Origin: Brachyhypopomus gauderio | Taxonomy: Eukaryota; Chordata; Actinopteri; Gymnotiformes; Hypopomidae | Direction: 5' to 3' | Length of the DNA stretch: 64,000 nucleotides | Assembly (NCBI RefSeq): GCF_052324685.1 | Contig: NC_135212.1 | Span: forward strand, 16,686,410-16,750,409 | Shown: one piece after another, positions 52,759 to 64,000 of the stretch | Layout of the letters: every line of letters begins with the position of its first letter | How positions within the stretch are numbered: the first letter of the stretch is position 1 | Program-made: the position numbers and the translations under genes | Notes under the pieces: model-generated | Databases searched by the model: none | Told to the model about the DNA's origin: nothing | The model's input: only the letters and a program-made list of their open reading frames with translations

Positions 52759-54446
52759 AGTCAGTCAGTGAATTGGAGAACATATATAATAATCCACAGG
52801 CCAAAGATCCAGCTGTGAGTGCCCATCAGATAATTACAATCACATATTTCTCAATGCTCATAACCCTGTCCTACATTAATGATTAATTCCTTGTGTATAT
52901 GAACTAATATATAAAACCATTAATTCATATGTACCTAGTTCAGGACTCAGGGACTACCAGGCAGTTCCTAATACAACTGAGTGAAATAAACATTCTGTCT
53001 GATTTAGGAATTGAAATAAAACCAAAACCCTGATTTCACTGTGATCCTCAAGAAATGAACAGGCAAGTGCCTGTCTAATGTTACTTGTCTAATGCTGCTT
53101 CTCTTGTGACTCTTTTAACAGAGACATCACAAAAGTCAGTCCCCCACTTTGGAAGCACCTTTCTCTGTTCTTCGGCCTAGCCAGCAACACTGTATATCTG
53201 TAGATGAGCAGGACAGCCTAGAAAGAACCGTGAGTTCCAGAAATAGCAGAATCCTGCCCTCTTAGAACTCAAAACTCAATGGGACTGCAATGCTGCAGGA
53301 CAAAACATTGTAGCAAACTTTTCAGGCAAATGACAGACAATGACTGAATGAAATTTATTACAACTAGCAGAATTCTGTTTGGAAGAATATCTAAGTTGTT
53401 TACAGAAACCTGACAACATGCAATGTTTTAATATAATATACACTATGTATAGTCATCCATATCCCAAGATCAGTCATAGTACAATTATAACAATCCATTT
53501 ATTCTAAGTGTGCTTTGCCCACTCTTTTCATTTTTATATCTGCAGTACAGGCTTGCTCTAAATTCATATTTGTTCATTTGTCTGGAGTCATTCCATCTGG
53601 TTTTCTGTCTAGTACAGGGGTCGGCAACCTTTGAGACATGAAGTGCCAACTTTAACATTTCTAATCAATGAGTGTGCCACCGACAAATAAAATTGGAGGG
53701 GGGGGGGGGGGGTGTTGCATGTTGTGTACTGACAGTCACGCTGTCTACATTTCGAACAGGGCTGCCCTCACTTTAGCCTAAATTCCAGCACTTTTCAAAC
53801 CTGGAACACAATGCAACATTAATTTTCGTCAGGTAAATGTTCCTTCCCCTGTTTTTGAGGGGTGTTTCTTTATACTACCACGTATCTTTTCAGAGAACAT
53901 GCGCGAGGTGTGCGAAGTCGCGCGCTACGGTCACTCGCAAAAGTATAATCCATAATAAATAATCCAGCCTTGACGCGGCTCAGGGATTACGTCACACGCA
54001 GCACAGTGCGGCCGTTAGGGTTATTTAAACATATGTAAACATGGGTCTGTGGCGGGAGCTGAGTGCAGAGCGTTGAGGAGCGATTTCGATTGGAGGATTG
54101 TGTTCTCTATCCGAGATTTTTTATTATAAATTTTTTTTGCTGATGCTGGTCCAGCGTGGCGCGTGCCAGTGATTATGCCTCGCCGTGCCAACGGTTGCAC
54201 GCGTGCCATAGGTTGCCGACCCCTGATCTAGTATTTTATGTTCTTTATGTATTGCCATGTTTTGTCCTTTTTGCAGTATGTGTAAGAATAATTTTTAGTC
54301 TTCACCCAAACATTTTTTTTCAGGTTCAAAAAGAGAAATTCCATGCAGAACTAAAGCAAGTTCTCAGTCAAAAGAGAAGCCAGCTAAGAGATAGCAGCTT
54401 AGCTATTACAGTTATGGATCTTCCACAGAAGAAGGGTGAACCTGTG
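52759..54446 (+). CDS. Candidate upstream coding exons of periaxin (N-terminal extension)
   Basis: Three open segments with good splice sites: 52759-52814 (donor gtgagt), 53122-53229 (donor gtgagt) and 54324-54446 (acceptor tttttttcag, donor gtaagc). The last two are phase 0 and run in frame straight into the PDZ exon at 54673, adding about 95 residues. They encode SELENIYNNPQAKDPA, then a Ser/Pro/Gln-rich stretch, then a charged, probably helical VQKEKFHAELKQVLSQKRSQ. I do not recognise a family. The first exon needs one base from an unseen earlier exon. They could be an N-terminal extension of periaxin, an alternative isoform, or exons of another gene spliced elsewhere. Mammalian PRX starts at the next exon. 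Confidence 0.55.
53615..54225. mobile_element. hAT-type non-autonomous DNA transposon in a prx intron
   Basis: Ends are perfect 15-base inverted repeats, CAGGGGTCGGCAACC and its complement GGTTGCCGACCCCTG. They are flanked by 8-base target duplications GTCTAGTA (53607-53614) and ATCTAGTA (54226-54233), matching at 7 of 8 positions. The 611-base interior contains a G run (53698-53712) and no transposase frame. TIR sequence and 8-base duplication are typical of hAT elements. Confidence 0.92.
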
Positions 54447-54672
54447 GTAAGCATTAATTATAATTGTTTATTTAAAAAAATCCACTATTATGCAGTAACT
54501 TACTGATGGAGACCTGTAAGAGGTACTTAGGTGCACAAAAGGTACTTCAACAATCATATTTGGTTTAATACTTAAATTACCAGCCATCCTTTCTTTGTAT
54601 GAAAAATTATGGAAGTGGTTTTGAAGACTGAATTCTCTTTTTTTTAAACATTGCTTTGATCAACAATTGCAG

Positions 54673-57600
54673 ATGGAAATGAAACAGGAATCAGAATTAA
54701 TGGAGGTTGTGGTGGAGACAAAGGCTGAGGCAGGAGCCAGTGGATACAGTGTTATAGGTGGAGGGGAAAAAGGCATCTTCATCAAAGAAGTCCTCAAAGA
54801 CTCCCCTGCATCAAAACAGCTAAGCCTCCAAAAAGGTGAAAAGACCATAATGATTCATTACACAACATGAAATATTATATACAATATGATAAAAAATTAT
54901 ATATGCGGTTGTGAGAAAAGGTTCTCTGGACATCAATTAAAAAACCTATGTAGTGAAATTTAAACTTAAATTGTTGTTTTGCTGATCCTAAGTCCACTAA
55001 AAACACTACATTTTGGAAAGTCCTCTTTACACTTATTCATATGCCTGTGTGTTTTCCTGTGAAAACCCATGATTTAGTTTGGTTGAACTACAGATATTTT
55101 TTGTGTTCTTGTAGGAGATCAATTGCTTAGTGCAAGGGTATATTTTGATAATGTGAAGTATGAAGATGCGCTGAAGATCCTTCAATGTGCAGAACCTTAC
55201 AAAGTGTCATTCTTTTTGAAGAGGACTGTACTTCAAATTGATGACAGTGCTCTTCCAGGTGCAACAAATGTTGAACTTAAAGAACCTACAGCGAAGATAC
55301 AAAGAATGGTACAAGCAATATTCTAGGCATTTTTGTAAAACTAATTAAAATATGTAGTGTTCTCATACATTTTCTCATTTATGAGTAATGATTCTCAATC
55401 GGGATACTTGTTTATTCATGTTTTTTGCAGAATCTGAAAAGTATCAAACCATTTAAAGTCAAAAAGAAAAGAGGAGGGAGATTTGGACTAAAAAGACTGA
55501 AAGAGAACAAGAGAGCAAGAGATGCAACAGAATTGGACACTGAGGGCACACCAGCTACAGCAGACTTAAATCCTGTTGACTTGGAATTTGCATTTCCAAA
55601 GTTTAAGCTGAGTAAACATGAAAAAGCATTTGAGAAAGAATCCAGACCAAGTGAACAAGAAGAAGTGATCTCTAGTGGAAAGATAAAGAGGAAGATCAGA
55701 TTTCCAAGGACAAAAGCTAAATCTGCTTCAGGAGGCATGGAAGTGGTTTCTGCAGATGTTTCAACATCAACAGCAGAGACAGAAATGTCTGGAACAAAGA
55801 TTAAAGTTAAAGGAAAAGGTGCAAAGTTTGCATTTAAGTTTCCCCAGAGCAAAAAATCCAAAGTGACATCTTTAGATGATGAACTGCCAAAATTCGATAG
55901 ATCGCTTCCAAATATAACTTCTCCAGAAGAAAAAGTCAACATTGAAGGCATTTCACATGGCGATTTTCACGTGCTATCAGCTGAACTAGCATTACCAAAG
56001 GGAAAACTTAAGACAGATGTTTCTCTTGAGGCTGATGGTAAAAAGGGAGGCAACTTTAAAATGCCTAAAATGGATCTTTCCCTTGCTAAATTGAAATTAC
56101 CAGAAGTGGAAATCAAAGTTGAAGAACGTGAAGTTAAAGGTGAACAATTCAGCATGAAAGCTATTGATGTTTCTCAAATAAAAGGTAAAGTGGAAGGCCA
56201 TGTTGAAGGTGAAGGCCTATCCAAAAAAGAAAAGATAACCTCTCAAAAGGTTTTTGAGGTGCCTAAACTAGATGTCTCTATTCCAGTAGTAAAAGTACCA
56301 GAAGGTAAAACCAATCTTGATAGAGCATTACTGAAAGAAAATGCAGAAAAGTCTTTTGAGTATAACGTTGAATATAATAAAAGTCAATCATGTCAAGGAG
56401 GAAAGTTCAAAAGACCTCCAACTGATCTCCCTCTTTCAAAAATTAAATTACCAGAGGCTGAAGTAGAAGTTAAAGAAAGAAAACATTATATTCCATCAAT
56501 TGATCTATCATTGCAGAAAAAACAAAATGAAGAAATAAGCATTGAAGGATATTCTGGAAAAGGAGGAAATATTGAAATGCCCAAATTTGACATTTATTTA
56601 CCTCATATCAGTAATAAGGGGTGTGATGTCAAAGGGGGAAAGATTGACATGCCAGATATTGACATTTCCTTGCCAAAAGGAAAAGGAAAGTGCAGTGCTG
56701 ATGCTGACGTTGATGGTAGTAAAGGGGGAAAGTTGCCTGAAGTTGATCTTTCTTTACCAAAAATGAAAGCTCCAGACATACATCTAAATGTTGCAGGACC
56801 GAAAAGTGCAAAAATCAGTATGCCAGCTGTAGACCTTTCACTACCTCAAGAAAAAATAGGAGATGTTGATGTTGATGGACAATTTGGGAAAGGGAAAAAG
56901 TTTGAAATGCCCAAATTTGATTTGTCTCTTCCCAAGCTGAAGTCACCTGATGTTGATATTTCCCTGCCAAAATTGAGATTGCCAGAGGGTGAGGTTAATG
57001 TTGAAGGCCCTGATGTCAAAAGTGGAAAATTCAGCTTGCCACCTATTGACATATCATTGCCAAAGGTGAAGGCAGAAACAGATATTGGCATTGATGGACA
57101 TACCGGAAAAGGGGTAAAGATGGAAATACCAAAACTTGATAATAATTTGCCAAAAATAAAGTTACCTGAAGGAAAAGTCAGTGTGGAAGGTCCTGAGATC
57201 AAAGCTGGCACACTTCACATGCCCACAGTTGATATATCTTTACCAAAGCCTAAAGCTGAAGGAGATATCAGTCTTGAAGGAGAATCCAAAAAGGGAGGCA
57301 AATTTAAAATACCCAAACTTGACATTTCTTTACCTCAAATGAAAACGCCAGGAGGTGAAATCAGTATTGAGGGGCCTGATGTCAAAGGGGGAAAGATTGA
57401 CATGCCAGATATTGACATTTCCTTGCCAAAAGGAAAAGGAAAGTGCAGTGCTGATGCTGACGTTGATGGTAGTAAAGTGGGAAAGTTTAATTTGCCTGAA
57501 GTTGATCTTTCTTTACCAAAAATGAAGGCCCCAGACATACATCTAAATGTGGCAGGACCGAAAAGTGCAAAAATCAGTACGCCAGCTGTAGACCTTTCAC

Positions 57601-60600
57601 TACCTCAAGGAAAAACAGGAGATATAGATGTTGATGGACAATTTGGGAAAGGGAAAAAGTTTGACGTGCCCAAATTTGATTTGTCTCTTCCCAAGCTGAA
57701 GTCACCTGATGTTGACATTTCCCTGCCAAAATTGAGTTTGCCAGAGGGTGAGGTTAATGTTGAAGGCCCTGATGTCAAAAGTGGAAAATTCAGCTTGCCA
57801 TCTATTGACATATCATTGCCAAAGGCGAAGGCAGAAGCAGATATTGGCATTGATGGACATACCGGAAAAGGAGGAAAGATGGAAATACCAAAACTTGATT
57901 TTTCTTTGCCAAAAATAAAGTTACCTGAAGGAAAAGTCAGTGTGGAAGGTCCTGAGATCAAAGCTGGCACGCTTAACATGCCCACAGTTGATATATCTTT
58001 ACCAAAGCCTAAAGCTGAAGGAGATATCAGTCTTGAAGGAGAATCCAAAAAGGGAGGCAAATTTAAAATGCCCAAACTTGACATTTCTTTACCTCAAATG
58101 AAAACGCCAGGAGGTGAAATCAGTATTGAGGGGCCTGATGTCAAAGGGGGAAAGATTGACATGCCAGATATTGACATTTCCTTGCCAAAAGGAAAAGGAA
58201 AGTGCAGTGCTGATGCTGACGTTGATGGTAGTAAAGTGGGAAAGTTTCATTTGCCTGAAGTTGATCTTTCTTTACCAAAAATGAAGGCCCCAGACATACA
58301 TCTAAATGTGGCAGGACCGAAAAGTGCAAAAATCAGTACGCCAGCTGTAGACCTTTCACTACCTCAAGGAAAAACAGGAGATATAGATGTTGATGGACAA
58401 TTTGGGAAAGGGAAAAAGTTTGACGTGCCCAAATTTGATTTGTCTCTTCCCAAGCTGAAGTCACCTGATGTTGACATTTCCCTGCCAAAATTGAGTTTGC
58501 CAGAGGGTGAGGTTAATGTTGAAGGCCCTGATGTCAAAAGTGGAAAATTCAGCTTGCCATCTATTGACATATCATTGCCAAAGGCGAAGGCAGAAGCAGA
58601 TATTGGCATTGATGGACATACCGGAAAAGGAGGAAAGATGGAAATACCAAAACTTGATTTTTCTTTGCCAAAAATAAAGTTACCTGAAGGAAAAGTCAGT
58701 GTGGAAGGTCCTGAGATCAAAGCTGGCACGCTTAACATGCCCACAGTTGATATATCTTTACCAAAGCCTAAAGCTGAAGGAGATATCAGTCTTGAAGGAG
58801 AATCCAAAAAGGGAGGCAAATTTAAAATGCCCAAACTTGACATTTCTTTACCTCAAATGAAAACGCCAGGAGGTCAAATCAGTATTGAGGGGCCTGATGT
58901 CAAAGGGGGAAAAATTGACATGCCAGATATTGACATTTCCTTGCCAAAAGGAAAAGGGAAGTGCAGTGCTGATGCTGACGTTGATGGTAGTAAAGGGGGA
59001 AAGTTTCATTTGCCTGAAGTTGATCTTTCTTTACCAAAAATGAAAGCCCCAGACATACATCTAAATGTTGCAGGACCGAAAAGTGCAAAAATCAATGCAC
59101 CAGCTGTAGACCTTTCTTTACCTCAAGGAAAAGTAGGAGATGTTGATGTTGATGGACAATTTGGGAAAAGGAAAAAGTTTGAAGTGCCCAAATTTGATTT
59201 GTCTCTTCCCAAGCTGAAGTCACCTGATGTTGACATTTCCCTGCCAAAATTGAGTTTGCCAGAGGGTGAGGTTAATGTTGAAGGCCCTGATGTCAAAAGT
59301 GGAAAATTCAGCTTGCCATCTATTGACATATCATTGCCAAAGGCGAAGGCAGAAGCAGATATTGGCATTGATGGACATACCGGAAAAGGAGGAAAGATGG
59401 AAATACCAAAACTTGATTTTTCTTTGCCAAAAATAAAGTTACCTGAAGGAAAAGTCAGTGTGGAAGGTCCTGAGATCAAAGCTGGCACGCTTAACATGCC
59501 CACAGTTGATATATCTTTACCAAAGCCTAAAGCTGAAGGAGATATCAGTCTTGAAGGAGAATCCAAAAAGGGAGGCAAATTTAAAATGCCCAAACTTGAT
59601 ATTTCTTTACCTCAAATGAAAACGCCAGGAGGTGAAATCAGTATTGAGGGGCCTGATGTCAAAGGGGGAAAGATTGACATGCCAAATATTGACATTTCCT
59701 TGCCAAAAGGAAAAGGAAAGTGCAGTGCTGATGCTGACATTGATGGTAGTAAAGGGGGAAAGTTTCATTTGCCTGAAGTTGATCTTTCTTTACCAAAAAT
59801 GAAAGCCCCAGACATACATCTAAATGTTGCAGGACCGAAAAGTGCAAAAATCAATGCACCAGCTGTAGACCTTTCTTTACCTCAAGGAAAAGTAGGAGAT
59901 GTTGATGTTGATGGACAATTTGGGAAAGGGAAAAAGTTTGAAGTGCCCAAATTTGATTTGTCTCTTCCCAACCTGAAGTCACCTGATGTTGACATTTCCC
60001 TGCCAAAATTGAGTTTGCCAGAGGGTGAGGTTAATGTTGAAGGCCCTGATGTCAAAAGTGGAAAATTCAGCTTGCCATCTATTGACATATCATTGCCAAA
60101 GGCGAAGGCAGAAGCAGATATTGGCATTGATGGACATACCGGAAAAGGAGGAAAGATGGAAATACCAAAACTTGATTTTTCTTTGCCAAAAATAAAGTTA
60201 CCTGAAGGAAAAGTCAGTGTGGAAGGTCCTGAGATCAAAGCTGGCACGCTTAACATGCCCACAGTTGATATATCTTTACCAAAGCCTAAAGCTGAAGGAG
60301 ATATCAGTCTTGAAGGAGAATCCAAAAAGGGAGGCAAATTTAAAATGCCCAAACTTGACATTTCTTTACCTCAAATGAAAACGCCAGGAGGTCAAATCAG
60401 TATTGAGGGGCCTGATGTCAAAGGGGGAAAAATTGACATGCCAGATATTGACATTTCCTTGCCAAAAGGAAAAGGGAAGTGCAGTGCTGATGCTGACGTT
60501 GATGGTAGTAAAGGGGGAAAGTTTCATTTGCCTGAAGTTGATCTTTCTTTACCAAAAATGAAAGCCCCAGACATACATATAAATGTTGCAGGACCGAAAA

Positions 60601-63600
60601 GTGCAAAAATCAATACACCAGCTGTAGACCTTTCTTTACCTCAAGGAAAAGTAGGAAATGTTGATGGACAATTTGGGAAAGGGAAAAAGTTTGAAGTGCC
60701 CAAATTTGATTTGTCTCTTCCCAAGCTGAAGTCACCTGATGTTGACATTTCCCTGCCAAAATTGAGTTTGCCAGAGGGTGAGGTTAATGTTGAAGGCCCT
60801 GATGTCAAAAGTGGAAAATTCAGCTTGCCATCTATTGACATATCATTGCCAAAGGCGAAGGCAGAAGCAGATATTGGCACTGATGGACATACCGGAAAAG
60901 GAGGAAAGATGGAAATACCAAAACTTGATTTTTCTTTGCCAAAAATAAAGTTACCTGAAGGAAAAGTCAGTGTGGAAGGTCCTGAGATCAAAGCTGGCAC
61001 GCTTAACATGCCCACAGTTGATATATCTTTACCAAAGCCTAAAGCTGAAGGAGATATCAGTCTTGAAGGAGAATCCAAAAAGGGAGGCAAATTTAAAATG
61101 CCCAAACTTGACATTTCTTTACCTCAAATGAAAACGCCAGGAGGTGAAATCAGTATTGAGGGGCCTGATGTCAAAGGGGGAAAGATTGACATGCCAGATA
61201 TTGACATTTCCTTGCCAAAAGGAAAAGGAAAGTGCAGTGCTGATGCTGACATTGATGGTAGTAAAGTGGGAAAGTTTCATTTGCCTGAAGTTGATCTTTC
61301 TTTACCAAAAATGAAAGCCCCAGACATACATCTAAATGTGGCAGGACCGAAAAGTGCAAAAATCAGTACGCCAGCTGTGGACCTTTCACTACCTCAAGGA
61401 AAAACAGGAGATATAGATGTTGATGGACAATTTGGGAAAGGGAAAAAGTTTGACGTGCCCAAATTTGATTTGTCTCTTCCCAAGCTGAAGTCACCTGATG
61501 TTGACATTTCCCTGCCAAAATTGAGTTTGCCAGAGGGTGAGGTTAATGTTGAAGGCCCTGATGTCAAAAGTGGAAAATTCAGCTTGCCATCTATTGACAT
61601 ATCATTGCCAAAGGCGAAGGCAGAAGCAGATATTGGCACTGATGGACATACCGGAAAAGGAGGAAAGATGGAAATACCAAAACTTGATTTTTCTTTGCCA
61701 AAAATAAAGTTACCTGAAGGAAAAGTCAGTGTGGAAGGTCCTGAGATCAAAGCTGGCACGCTTAACATGCCCACAGTTGATATATCTTTACCAAAGCCTA
61801 AAGCTGAAGGAGATATCAGTCTTGAAGGAGAATCCAAAAAGGGAGGCAAATTTAAAATGCCCAAACTTGACATTTCTTTACCTCAAATGAAAACGCCAGG
61901 AGGTGAAATCAGTATTGAGGGGCCTGATGTCAAAGGGGGAAAGATTGACATGCCAGATATTGACATTTCCTTGCCAAAAGGAAAAGGAAAGTGCAGTGCT
62001 GATGCTGACATTGATGGTAGTAAAGTGGGAAAGTTTCATTTGCCTGAAGTTGATCTTTCTTTACCAAAAATGAAAGCCCCAGACATACATCTAAATGTGG
62101 CAGGACTGAAAAGTGCAAAAATCAGTACGACAGCTGTGGACCTTTCACTACCTCAAGGAAAAACAGGAGATATAGATGTTGATGGACAATTTGGGAAAGG
62201 GAAAAAGTTTGACGTGCCCAAATTTGATTTGTCTCTTCCCAAGCTGAAGTCACCTGATGTTGACATTTCCCTGCCAAAATTGAGTTTGCCAGAGGGTGAG
62301 GTTAATGTTGAAGGCCCTGATGTCAAAAGTGGAAAATTCAGCTTGCCATCTATTGACATATCATTGCCAAAGGCGAAGGCAGAAGCAGATATTGGCATTG
62401 ATGGACATACCGGAAAAGGAGGAAAGATGGAAATACCAAAACTTGATTTTTCTTTGCCAAAAATAAAGTTACCTGAAGGAAAAGTCAGTGTGGAAGGTCC
62501 TGAGATCAAAGCTGGCACGCTTAACATGCCCACAGTTGATATATCTTTACCAAAGCCTAAAGCTGAAGGAGATATCAGTCTTGAAGGAGAATCCAAAAAG
62601 GGAGGCAAATTTAAAATGCCCAAACTTGACATTTCTTTACCTCAAATGAAAACGCCAGGAGGTGAAATCAGTATTGAGGGGCCTGATGTCAAAGGGGGAA
62701 AGATTGACATGCCAGATATTGACATTTCCTTGCCAAAAGGAAAAGGAAAGTGCAGTGCTGATGCTGACGTTGATGGTAGTAAAGGGGGAAAGTTTCATTT
62801 GCCTGAAGTTGATCTTTCTTTACCAAAAATGAAAGCCCCAGACATACATCTAAATGTTGCAGGACCGAAAAGTGCAAAAATCAATGCACCAGCTGTAGAC
62901 CTTTCCTTACCTCAAGGAAAAGTAGGAGATGTTGATGTTGATGGACAATTTGGGAAAGGGAAAAAGTTTGAAGTGCCCAAATTTGATTTGTCTCTTCCCA
63001 AGCTGAAGTCACCTGATGTTGACATTTCCCTGCCAAAATTGAGTTTGCCAGAGGGTGAGGTTAATGTTGAAGGCCCTGATGTCAAAAGTGGAAAATTCAG
63101 CTTGCCATCTATTGACATATCATTGCCAAAGGCGAAGGCAGAAGCAGATATTGGCATTGATGGACATACCGGAAAAGGAGGAAAGATGGAAATACCAAAA
63201 CTTGATTTTTCTTTGCCAAAAATAAAGTTACCTGAAGGAAAAGTCAGTGTGGAAGGTCCTGAGATCAAAGCTGGCACGCTTAACATGCCCACAGTTGATA
63301 TATCTTTACCAAAGCCTAAAGCTGAAGGAGATATCAGTCTTGAAGGAGAATCCAAAAAGGGAGGCAAATTTAAAATGCCCAAACTTGACATTTCTTTACC
63401 TCAAATGAAAACGCCAGGAGGTGAAATCAGTATTGAGGGGCCTGATGTCAAAGGGGGAAAGATTGACATGCCAGATATTGACATTTCCTTGCCAAAAGGA
63501 AAAGGAAAGTGCAGTGCTGATGCTGACGTTGATGGTAGTAAAGGGGGAAAGTTTCATTTGCCTGAAGTTGATCTTTCTTTACCAAAAATGAAAGCCCCAG

Positions 63601-64000
63601 ACATACATCTAAATGTTGCAGGACCGAAAAGTGCAAAAATCAATGCACCAGCTGTAGACCTTTCTTTACCTCAAGGAAAAGTAGGAGATGTTGATGTTGA
63701 TGGACAATTTGGGAAAGGGAAAAAGTTTGAAGTGCCCAAATTTGATTTGTCTCTTCCCAAGCTGAAGTCACCTGATGTTGACATTTCCCTGCCAAAATTG
63801 AGTTTGCCAGAGGGTGAGGTTAATGTTGAAGGCCCTGATGTCAAAAGTGGAAAATTCAGCTTGCCATCTATTGACATATCATTGCCAAAGGCGAAGGCAG
63901 AAGCAGATATTGGCATTGATGGACATACCGGAAAAGGAGGAAAGATGGAAATACCAAAACTTGATTTTTCTTTGCCAAAAATAAAGTTACCTGAAGGAAA
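54673..64000 (+). CDS. prx: Periaxin (PDZ-like domain plus giant repeat exon), 3' truncated by window
   Basis: Exons 54673-54835, 55115-55308 and 55431 to beyond 64000 join in frame with no stop, giving at least 2,975 residues from the ATG at 54673. That ATG matches the mammalian start position. Residues about 10-95 form the PDZ-like domain ([77 protein letters not shown]), closer to PRX than to AHNAK. A basic region ([17 protein letters not shown], about 125-141) matches the periaxin nuclear-localisation region. Then come degenerate repeats to about 56620, and a 253-residue tandem array to the window end. Each unit has nine motifs of the type [FILV]-D-[ILF]-S-L-P-[KQ]. In mammals periaxin is a Schwann-cell and lens scaffold linked to dystroglycan-DRP2, and its PDZ-like domain dimerises (family knowledge). 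The protein is about twice human L-periaxin (1,461). A hAT element sits in the intron before 54324. Confidence 0.9.
56625..64000 (+). repeat. Tandem array of 759-bp coding units in prx
   Basis: Using GATGTCAAAGGGGGAAA as the marker, units start at 56625, 57378, 58137, 58896, 59655, 60414, 61167, 61926, 62685 and 63444. Spacing is 759 bases except 753 after units 1 and 6, each from an in-frame 6-base deletion. Units 2-10 are nearly identical; unit 1 is the most diverged. The tenth unit is cut by the window end. Confidence 0.98.

Noticed and set aside
55412..63916. Repeated minus-strand open frames of 62 and about 159 codons every 759 bases opposite prx
   Set aside because: They are antisense shadows of the plus-strand repeat: few stops arise because of the Lys/Glu/Pro/Ser-rich sense codons. 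The sense frame is continuous and has periaxin domains and splice sites.

Overview
The window looks like a stretch of a ray-finned (teleost) fish chromosome. It has compact multi-exon vertebrate genes with GT-AG introns, many dinucleotide and GATA microsatellites, degraded Tc1/mariner-like and hAT DNA transposons, LINE fragments and tRNA-derived SINEs of kinds common in fish. The exact order cannot be read from the sequence; an ostariophysan (characin/catfish/knifefish-like) genome is only a guess from the repeat types.

Four genes are well supported. foxa3 (+, two coding exons, 1397-3405) encodes a forkhead transcription factor. pld3 (+, ten coding exons, 29186-34574) encodes a type II membrane PLD-family lysosomal nuclease/phospholipase with two HKD motifs. 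hipk4 (-, two exons, 40541-38306) encodes a homeodomain-interacting-type protein kinase and converges on pld3. prx (+, 54673 to beyond the window end, perhaps with coding exons from about 52759) encodes periaxin: a PDZ-like domain, a basic region, then a very large exon. From memory of the human map, PLD3, HIPK4 and PRX are neighbours on 19q13.2 and FOXA3 lies on the same arm, so the order fits a conserved linkage group.

Region by region: 1-1396 is foxa3 upstream DNA. 3406-26000 is a gene-poor stretch with foxa3 3' sequence, microsatellites, a minisatellite (19.5-20.0 kb), LINE and SINE copies, and one GC-rich island with open frames (20.86-21.71 kb) that may hide exons. 26.0-29.2 kb holds a probable pld3 promoter with a tandem duplication, then a dead Tc1-like element. 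pld3 carries a Tc1-like element and a SINE in its introns. 35.2-37.0 kb is a Tc1-like transposon split by a LINE fragment. 40.7-52.7 kb is a 12 kb interval with little recognisable. 52.7-64.0 kb is prx, with a hAT-type element in an intron.

The most striking feature is the last 7.4 kb. The prx giant exon becomes a tandem array of about ten nearly identical 759-bp (253-residue) units, still open at the window edge. Each unit holds nine copies of a short Asp-x-Ser-Leu-Pro-Lys/Gln-type motif, like AHNAK/periaxin repeats. Linked variants fall into two unit classes and point to recent one- and two-unit duplications or gene conversion. The visible protein already exceeds 2,970 residues, about twice mammalian L-periaxin. 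The four genes are not an operon and share no evident pathway; they are simply neighbours.
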